Positions 4,473 through 9,186 of a stretch of 9,186 nt of DNA are shown here, piece by piece (the stretch's first letter is position 1; each line of letters starts with the position of its first letter). The stretch comes from Desulfovibrionaceae bacterium UBA930. GTDB lineage: Bacteria; Desulfobacterota; Desulfovibrionia; Desulfovibrionales; Desulfovibrionaceae. Location of the stretch: positions 1-9,186 of the forward strand of contig DBDO01000190.1 in NCBI GenBank assembly GCA_002293605.1, given 5' to 3'. Below the pieces are notes generated by a model. It was not told the origin of the DNA. It did not search any database and worked only from the letters and a program-made list of their open reading frames with translations. The position numbers were made by a program, and so were the translations under genes.

Positions 4473-6308
4473 ATGAGCCACGCAGCCCTTACCGCAAAAT
4501 ACCGTCCCCAGACCTTTGCCCAGGTCGCGGGTCAGGAAACGATCAAGGCCATTCTTTCCAGGGCTTCGCTTGAGCGGCGGGTGGCCCCGGCCTATCTTTT
4601 CAGCGGCACTCGCGGTGTGGGCAAGACAACCCTGGCGCGCATTTTCGCCAAGGCCCTCAACTGCCGCACGGCTCCGGCAAACGAGCCCTGCAACGCCTGC
4701 GATCAATGCCGGGCCATTACCTTGGGCGGGGCCGTGGATGTTGTTGAAATCGATGGCGCTTCTAACCGGGGCATTGACGATGTGCGCCGCCTGCGGGAAG
4801 TGGTGGGCTACGCCCCTATGGAAGGGGGCTATAAAATTTTCATTATCGATGAAGCGCACATGCTCTCCCGCGAGGCCTTTAACGCCCTCTTAAAGACCCT
4901 GGAAGAGCCCCCGGCCCGCGTGACCTTCATTATGGCCACCACAGAGCCGCACAAGTTTCCGGCCACCATCATCAGCCGCTGCCAGCATTTTGTCTTTAAG
5001 CCCCTGCCCGAGAGCGCCCTGCTCGCCCATCTCGGTCAGGTGCTTGCCGCCGAGAGCCTCGAATATGATGAAAGCGCCCTGCGCCTGATTGCGCGGCGCG
5101 GCGCGGGCAGCGTGCGGGATGCCATGTCCCTGCTCGGGCAGGTGCTGGCTCTTGGCAGCGGCAGGCTCACCGAGGCTTCGGCCCGCTCCGTGCTCGGCCT
5201 GGCCGGGCAGGAGGCCTTTATCGGTCTTTTAGAGGCGGTGAAGGGCGGCGACAGTGTGGCGATCAGCACGCTTTTGCGCGATTTGCTGGAGCAGGGGCTG
5301 GACATGGGCTTTTTCTTGCGGGAAATGGCCTCTTTGTGGCGTAATCTGTTCATGTTGCGTCAATCCGGGGAGCAGGCCCTGGCCGTGGTCGATCTGCCGG
5401 AAAATGAGGCCCGGCGCTATCTTGAGATCAGCCAAGACTTTTCTTTGCAGCATATTCACGCCTGCTGGCAAATGACCCTGGAAGGACAGCGCCGCGTGCT
5501 GACCAGTCTGGAACCGGCCCTGGCCCTTGAGCTTTTGCTGCTGAACATCGGTATGCTGCCGCAGCTTCTCGCTCTGGAAAATATGGCTGCTACAGGCCGC
5601 AAAGGGCCTGCTCCCGCGCCCTCCCCCGCTTCCGCCCCTTCGGGCGGAAGCACCCCCATTGGCACAGGAACTTCGCCCGCTCCCCTTCGGGGAGCCGCCC
5701 CGCAGGCCTCGGCCCGGAGCGCTTCCGGTATCAAAGCAGGCGCTCTTGTCCCCACCCGCGTTGATCAGGCTGAAGAAGCGCGGTTTGACCATGTGCAAAC
5801 AAGGCCAGAGGCAGGCAGCGGGAGTGTGGATACCATCCCTTGCGCGGGTCACGCGGTCTCCAATGCAAGCGGTTCGTCTGACGCGCCCCTTTTCTCTGAA
5901 GCGGGCCAGACTGCGCAGCCGCTGCCAGCAGAGCATTTTGGCCCTGCAAAGTCCTTTTCTGGCCCTGCCTGGGAAGGGATTTTTGCTGCGGCTGAAGCCC
6001 AGGAGGCCCCCCCCTGGTTTGTGGCCCTGCTGAGAAGGCTTGAGGCCCGCTGGGAACAGGGCAGACTGCTGTTGGAGGCCCAGGACGGCTTTACCTTGGA
6101 ACGCCTGAACGAAGCCCCCATTCGGCAGCGCTTTGAGGCGCTTTTGCAGGCCTGGTGCGGGGCTGTGCCGCCCTATGTGCTTGCCGCGAAAGAGATTGTG
6201 CGCAAAAGCCGCGAGGCCTTGAAGGCCGAGATTATGGGCCATTCACTGGTGCAGGACGTGCAAAAAAATTTTGGCGGGCATATGGTCGATTACGGCCAAC
6301 TCCGTTAG
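4473..6308 (+). CDS. dnaX: DNA polymerase III clamp-loader subunits gamma/tau
   Basis: This is the ATPase of the clamp loader, which opens and loads the beta clamp; the long tau form also tethers polymerase cores to the helicase. The 611-residue product begins MSHAALTAKYRPQTFAQVAGQE. Motifs are Walker A GTRGVGKT (45-52), the zinc module Cys 64, 73, 76 and 79, Walker B IIDEAH (124-129), sensor-1 ATTEPHKF and the SRC motif (168-170) with the arginine finger. Domains I-III end near residue 370. A Pro/Ala/Gly/Ser-rich linker runs from about 371 to 480, followed by a tau-type C-terminal domain with AKEIVRKSREALKAEIMGHSLVQDVQKNFGG. The Shine-Dalgarno before ATG 4473 is weak (CCGGA). Two strong hairpins and an in-frame C8 run lie in the linker and at the start of the tau domain. 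It heads a dnaX-ybaB-recR cluster that is conserved in many bacteria. Confidence 0.97.
   Translation: MSHAALTAKYRPQTFAQVAGQETIKAILSRASLERRVAPAYLFSGTRGVGKTTLARIFAKALNCRTAPANEPCNACDQCRAITLGGAVDVVEIDGASNRGIDDVRRLREVVGYAPMEGGYKIFIIDEAHMLSREAFNALLKTLEEPPARVTFIMATTEPHKFPATIISRCQHFVFKPLPESALLAHLGQVLAAESLEYDESALRLIARRGAGSVRDAMSLLGQVLALGSGRLTEASARSVLGLAGQEAFIGLLEAVKGGDSVAISTLLRDLLEQGLDMGFFLREMASLWRNLFMLRQSGEQALAVVDLPENEARRYLEISQDFSLQHIHACWQMTLEGQRRVLTSLEPALALELLLLNIGMLPQLLALENMAATGRKGPAPAPSPASAPSGGSTPIGTGTSPAPLRGAAPQASARSASGIKAGALVPTRVDQAEEARFDHVQTRPEAGSGSVDTIPCAGHAVSNASGSSDAPLFSEAGQTAQPLPAEHFGPAKSFSGPAWEGIFAAAEAQEAPPWFVALLRRLEARWEQGRLLLEAQDGFTLERLNEAPIRQRFEALLQAWCGAVPPYVLAAKEIVRKSREALKAEIMGHSLVQDVQKNFGGHMVDYGQLR
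5628..5695 (+). repeat. Two strong hairpins in the dnaX linker
   Basis: GCTTCCGCCC (5628-5637) and GGGCGGAAGC (5642-5651) form a perfect 10-base stem with loop CTTC. GCTCCCC (5679-5685) and GGGGAGC (5689-5695) form a perfect 7-base stem with loop TTC. Both lie in the Pro/Ala-rich linker that separates the gamma and tau portions. I see no canonical X-XXY-YYZ slippery heptamer in the right phase before them. Confidence 0.5.
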
Positions 6309-6371
6309 GCAGCACGGCTCTCCCCAAAGGCTGTTGCTGGAATATTGTTATAGATGTGAAAGGAAGAAAGC

Positions 6372-6686
6372 ATGATGAAAGGTATGGAGGATATTCTGCA
6401 GCAGGCGCGGCTTATGCAGAACAAGATGGCGGAAATGCAGGAAGAGCTTGCCGCAAAGCGCGTGGAAGGCAGCAGCGGCGGCGGCATGGTTCGGGCCGTT
6501 GTTTCCGGCAAGCTGGAACTTGTGTCCGTCTCGATCGACAAGACCGTTGTGGACCCCGAGGATGTGGACATGCTCCAGGATATGGTGGCCGCCGCCGTCA
6601 ACGATGCCCTGCGCCAGGCCCGGCAGCTTGCCGAGCGGCAGATGGCAGGCCTGACGGGCGGTTTCAAAATCCCCGGCTTGTCATAG
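6372..6686 (+). CDS. YbaB/EbfC nucleoid-associated DNA-binding protein
   Basis: This 104-residue protein of the YbaB/EbfC family is a small dimeric DNA-binding protein associated with the nucleoid. It has the family layout: an N-terminal helix (MEDILQQARLMQNKMAEMQEELAAKRVEG), a central beta-sheet (GGGMVRAVVSGKLELVSVSIDKTVV), then VDPEDVDMLQDMVAAAVNDALRQARQ and a Gly-rich end (MAGLTGGFKIPGLS). ATG at 6372 is chosen because AGGAAG lies at a good distance; the second ATG, one codon later, is possible. It lies 63 bases after dnaX and 87 before recR. This gene is often found between dnaX and recR, which supports the call and suggests cotranscription. Confidence 0.95.
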   Translation: MMKGMEDILQQARLMQNKMAEMQEELAAKRVEGSSGGGMVRAVVSGKLELVSVSIDKTVVDPEDVDMLQDMVAAAVNDALRQARQLAERQMAGLTGGFKIPGLS

Positions 6687-6773
6687 CGGTTTTTTCTGAC
6701 CATACTCCTGCCGAGCCCCTTCTTTTCAAACGGCCCGGCACAGACCTTTCAACCGTTTAACCGTGACACCGGC

Positions 6774-7382
6774 GTGCAAAAAATACCCGAACCCCTCCAG
6801 GCCGTCATTGACCAGCTTGCGCGACTACCCGGCCTTGGCCCCAAATCTGCCCTGCGTTGCGCCATGGCCTTTTTGCAATGGCCCGAGGCTGAAACGCGCA
6901 GGCTCGGCACGGCCATTCACGATTTGCGCGATAAACTGCACCTGTGCGGGCGCTGCGGGGCCCTTGCCGATTCCGACCCCTGCCCGATCTGCGCCGATGC
7001 CTCCCGCTCCAGTGACATCCTCTGTGTGGTCGCGGACTGGGACAGCATGCTGACCCTGGAAAGCGGCGCTTTCTACACTGGCCGCTATCTGATTCTGGGC
7101 GCTCTCCTGGCCCCGCTGGATAACGTCCAGCCCGACAGTCTGGCCCTGGAAAAATTCGATGCCCGCTTGCTGGAAGGGGAAATCACGGAAGTCGTCCTGG
7201 CCCTTGGTGCCACGCTGGAGGCGGAAAATACCGCCTCCTTCCTGCGCGCCAGAGTGCAAAGCCGCTTTCCGGCCATCCGGGTTTCGCGGCTTGCCCAGGG
7301 CATTCCCCTGGGCGCGGAGGTCAAGTTTATGGATAAGGAAACCCTGCGCCAGTCGCTTCAATTCAGGCAGGATCTGGCGTAG
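6774..7382 (+). CDS. recR: Recombination mediator protein RecR
   Basis: RecR acts with RecF and RecO to load RecA onto SSB-coated single-stranded DNA gaps. The 202-residue product has the usual length (E. coli 201). It begins MQKIPEPLQAVIDQLARLPGLGPKSALR, the helix-hairpin-helix DNA-binding motif, from a GTG start at 6774. Upstream in-frame codons offer no better start, and the Shine-Dalgarno is weak. The zinc finger uses Cys 58, 61, 70 and 73. The Toprim domain follows (ILCVVADWDSMLTLESGAFY), then EVVLALGATLEAENTA and a C-terminal LAQGIPLGAEVKFMDKETL Walker-B-like strand. The usual Toprim 'VVE' glutamate position reads Ala, with Asp next to it (VVADWD). I recall similar wording in Desulfovibrio RecR, so this is probably a lineage feature rather than a defect. 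Confidence 0.95.
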   Translation: MQKIPEPLQAVIDQLARLPGLGPKSALRCAMAFLQWPEAETRRLGTAIHDLRDKLHLCGRCGALADSDPCPICADASRSSDILCVVADWDSMLTLESGAFYTGRYLILGALLAPLDNVQPDSLALEKFDARLLEGEITEVVLALGATLEAENTASFLRARVQSRFPAIRVSRLAQGIPLGAEVKFMDKETLRQSLQFRQDLA

Positions 7383-7409
7383 GGCGCTTTTAATTGGAGA
7401 CGGTTTTTT

Positions 7410-8237
7410 GTGAGCAAAAAAAAGCAGCAGCCCTGGTTTGCGCCGCCGGAATTGCCGTGCACCGGCGTGGAATCTCACGCCCATCTGAACAGCCGCCAGT
7501 TTCTGCCGGATTTTGAGGCTGTCATGGAACGGGCCAGGGCCGCAGGCGTGGCCCAGATCATTCAGGTTTTTCTCAGCCCGGAAGCCTGGGCCGAGGGCAG
7601 AGAGCGCTTCGCCCCCTATCCCCATGTGTACTTCATACTCGGCATCCACCCCACAGAAGCCATGCGGTACGGCCCGGAAACAACACAGGCTTTACGCGGG
7701 GCAATCAAGGCCGATTCGCGTATCCGGGCGCTCGGCGAGATAGGCCTGGATTTTTACTGGAAGGATTGCCCGCCGGACATTCAGAAAGAAATACTGCTCA
7801 AACAGCTCGCCCTGGCCGAAGAATGCGCTCTGCCCGTGGTCATCCATTGCCGGGAGGCGGAAGAGGAGACCTTCGCCATACTTGAAGACCGGGGCTTTGC
7901 GGGCTATCCTTTGCTCTGGCACTGCTTTGGCGGGGACATCCGCATGGCGGAGCGCATTATCAAAAACGGCTGGCATATTTCCATACCCGGTCCTGTCACT
8001 TTTCCCGCCAATCAGGCCCTGCGCGAGGCTGTGGCGTCCATTCCAGCGGATCGTCTGCTGGTGGAAACAGACTGCCCCTATCTTTCTCCGGTGCCCCTGC
8101 GCGGCAAGCGCAACGAACCGGCCAACCTCGGCTACACCATAGCGGCCATGGCCGAGGCACAAGGCTTGAGCCCCGCAGAATTGTGGACCCTGTGCGGCGA
8201 CAACGCCCGCCGCTTTTTCGGGATAGAGAGCGACTAG
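7410..8237 (+). CDS. TatD-family metal-dependent hydrolase/DNase
   Basis: This 275-residue cytoplasmic TatD-type protein of the amidohydrolase superfamily is related to E. coli TatD/YcfH/YjjV, which act as 3'-5' exonucleases or DNases with two metal ions. Expected ligands are present: His-23 and His-25 in ESHAHLN, Glu-110 in ALGEIGLDFYW, His-146 in VVIHCREA, His-171 in LLWHCFGG, and Asp-221 in LLVETDCPYLSPVPLRGKRNEP. The C-terminal GDNARRFFGI is also typical. The start is GTG at 7410, with GGAG ten bases upstream, following recR by 27 bases, so cotranscription with recR is likely. The first motif has Glu instead of the more common Asp before His (ESHAH against DTHCH). The physiological substrate is not known from sequence. 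Confidence 0.92.
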   Translation: MSKKKQQPWFAPPELPCTGVESHAHLNSRQFLPDFEAVMERARAAGVAQIIQVFLSPEAWAEGRERFAPYPHVYFILGIHPTEAMRYGPETTQALRGAIKADSRIRALGEIGLDFYWKDCPPDIQKEILLKQLALAEECALPVVIHCREAEEETFAILEDRGFAGYPLLWHCFGGDIRMAERIIKNGWHISIPGPVTFPANQALREAVASIPADRLLVETDCPYLSPVPLRGKRNEPANLGYTIAAMAEAQGLSPAELWTLCGDNARRFFGIESD

Positions 8238-8269
8238 GCTCAGGCCTCACGACTTTTGGGGCCTAAGCC
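8237..8269 (+). terminator. Hairpin after the tatD-family gene
   Basis: GGCTCAGGCC (8237-8246, starting in the stop codon) pairs with GGCCTAAGCC (8260-8269) with one mismatch and a 13-base loop. No U-tract follows, so it is either a weak terminator, an mRNA-stabilising stem, or a leader structure for the hisHF genes. The position between a repair gene and a biosynthetic gene suggests a transcript boundary. Confidence 0.35.
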
Positions 8270-8313
8270 CCACATAAACAGGATTATCCCTTTCATACCA
8301 ATCAGGATACCTC

Positions 8314-8958
8314 ATGCTGGCAATACTGGATTATGAAGCGGGCAACCAGACGAGCGTGCTGCGCGGCCTGAAGTCTTTAGGCATACCGGCGCATATCACG
8401 GCAGACCCGGCAGAGCTTTGCGCCGCCTCAGGGGTGATTTTTCCCGGCGTGGGCGCGGCCCGGCAAGCCATGGATTTGCTGACCAGAACCGGACTGGACA
8501 AGACTCTTGGGGCGCTGGTGCAAAGCGGCAAACCCCTGCTCGGGGTCTGTCTTGGCTGTCAGATTCTGCTGGAGCGCAGCGAAGAGAGCGACACCAGAAC
8601 CCTGGGTCTGGTCCGGGGCCGCAGCCTGCGCTTTGCGCCGGAACTGCGCGATGAGGCGGGTGAGCCGATAGGCATTCCGCATATGGGCTGGAACACTTGC
8701 AGCCTGCAAAAGCCCTGCCGCCTTTTCGAAGGCATTCCGGCGGATGCGGAGTTTTACTTTGTGCACAGCTACTACACCGAGCCAGACCCTTCTTTGGTGA
8801 TTGCCCTTACCCACCACGGGAAAGATTTTTGCTCCGCATACGGCAAAGACGGCTTCTGGGCAGTGCAGTTTCACCCGGAAAAGAGCGGCAAAGCAGGACT
8901 GAAGCTGCTGGAAAATTTTTATGCCTACTGCCGGGACAAGCGGGACGGGCGGATTTAG
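8314..8958 (+). CDS. hisH: Imidazole-glycerol-phosphate synthase, glutaminase subunit HisH
   Basis: HisH hydrolyses glutamine and channels ammonia to HisF for the fifth step of histidine synthesis. The 214-residue product is a class I glutamine amidotransferase: LDYEAGNQTSV (5-15), the oxyanion strand FPGVGAA (43-49), nucleophile Cys-79 in GVCLGCQ, HMGWN (123-127), and the His-187/Glu-189 dyad in QFHPEKSG. ATG 8314 follows AGGA at a good distance. Most HisH proteins read GVCLGMQ at the nucleophile elbow; Cys replaces Met here, with the catalytic residue intact. hisF follows 46 bases later. HisH could be one of several paralogues in the genome, since HisH/HisF-like pairs also serve other pathways, but the adjacent, typical HisF favours histidine synthesis. 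Confidence 0.93.
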   Translation: MLAILDYEAGNQTSVLRGLKSLGIPAHITADPAELCAASGVIFPGVGAARQAMDLLTRTGLDKTLGALVQSGKPLLGVCLGCQILLERSEESDTRTLGLVRGRSLRFAPELRDEAGEPIGIPHMGWNTCSLQKPCRLFEGIPADAEFYFVHSYYTEPDPSLVIALTHHGKDFCSAYGKDGFWAVQFHPEKSGKAGLKLLENFYAYCRDKRDGRI

Positions 8959-9004
8959 GGGCTGTTGCCGGACACAAAGCGCTTGAATTGAGGGGAACAA
9001 CAAC

Positions 9005-9186
9005 ATGTTGAGCAAACGCATCATACCCTGCCTTGACGTGCGAAACGGCAAGCTGACCAAGGGCGTCAAATTTCAGGGCAACGTGGATATCGGCGACCCT
9101 GTGGAAACGGCCAGACGCTACTACAATGAGGGCGCGGACGAAATCGTGTTTTACGACATCACCGCTTCAGCCGAAGGGCGGGGTAT
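9005..9186 (+). CDS. hisF: Imidazole-glycerol-phosphate synthase, cyclase subunit HisF (N-terminal part)
   Basis: The first 60 codons of hisF, cut by the window edge. The product begins MLSKRIIPCLDVRNGKLTKG, with the catalytic general acid/base Asp-11 in CLDV, followed by VKFQGNVDIGDPVETARRYYNEGADEIVFYDITASAEGRG, the beta-2 strand of the (beta/alpha)8 barrel. ATG 9005 is preceded by GAGGGGA about ten bases upstream. HisF uses ammonia made by the adjacent HisH to close the imidazole ring, releasing AICAR and imidazole-glycerol phosphate. YDITASAEGR differs from the common LDITAS(S/H)EGR by one residue. Confidence 0.95.
   Translation, partial: MLSKRIIPCLDVRNGKLTKGVKFQGNVDIGDPVETARRYYNEGADEIVFYDITASAEGRG

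Noticed and set aside
5229..6242. Long (337-codon) open frame antisense to dnaX, and similar frames antisense to mutM, recR and hisH
   Set aside because: These are by-products of high-GC codon bias; the products are low-complexity or unlike any known family, and the sense genes are unmistakable.
6262..6268. A7 run near the end of dnaX as the gamma frameshift site
   Set aside because: It lies only about a dozen codons before the stop, so slippage would not create a gamma-sized product.

Overview
The window looks like a chromosomal segment of a sulfate-reducing deltaproteobacterium, probably Desulfovibrio or a close relative. That call rests on the GC-rich housekeeping genes, the dnaX-ybaB-recR order, the particular forms of RecR, TatD and HisF, and a ZraP-like periplasmic protein behind a sigma-54-type promoter. 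I could not run a database search, so the genus is an inference from remembered family members.

Layout. (1) 1-500: the N-terminal part of an exported ZraP/Spy-like metal-stress protein on the minus strand, its sigma-54-type promoter, and an AT-rich spacer. (2) 497-1387: mutM (Fpg DNA glycosylase), minus strand, with a non-conserved internal insert that contains two adjacent homopolymer runs. (3) 1536-1611: tRNA-Phe(GAA) on the plus strand with encoded CCA, followed by a perfect-stem terminator. (4) About 1680-4260: accessory DNA downstream of the tRNA. It holds a decapitated P4-type integrase gene preceded by repeats that may be arm-type sites, a truncated yhcG/DUF1016 gene facing it, a complete Phd/VapC-type toxin-antitoxin pair with a recognisable promoter and operator, a roughly 400-base stretch with no convincing gene, and an AT-rich phzF-family gene. 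I read this as the remains of an integrative element that entered at tRNA-Phe and was later eroded by deletion. No second attachment site was found. (5) 4473-8237: a collinear housekeeping run, dnaX, ybaB/ebfC, recR and a tatD-family nuclease/hydrolase. (6) 8314-9186: hisH and the start of hisF, the two subunits of imidazole-glycerol-phosphate synthase, continuing past the window edge.

Functionally, dnaX (clamp loader), ybaB (nucleoid-associated protein) and recR (recombinational repair) form a widely conserved DNA replication/repair cluster; mutM is a separate base-excision repair gene across the accessory region. No complete novel multi-gene system is visible. The points most worth a second look are the int/yhcG deletion junction, the sigma-54-type promoter of the ZraP-like gene, the vapBC operator, the strong hairpins and C8 run in the dnaX linker region, and an orphan 15-base palindrome at the phzF stop codon.
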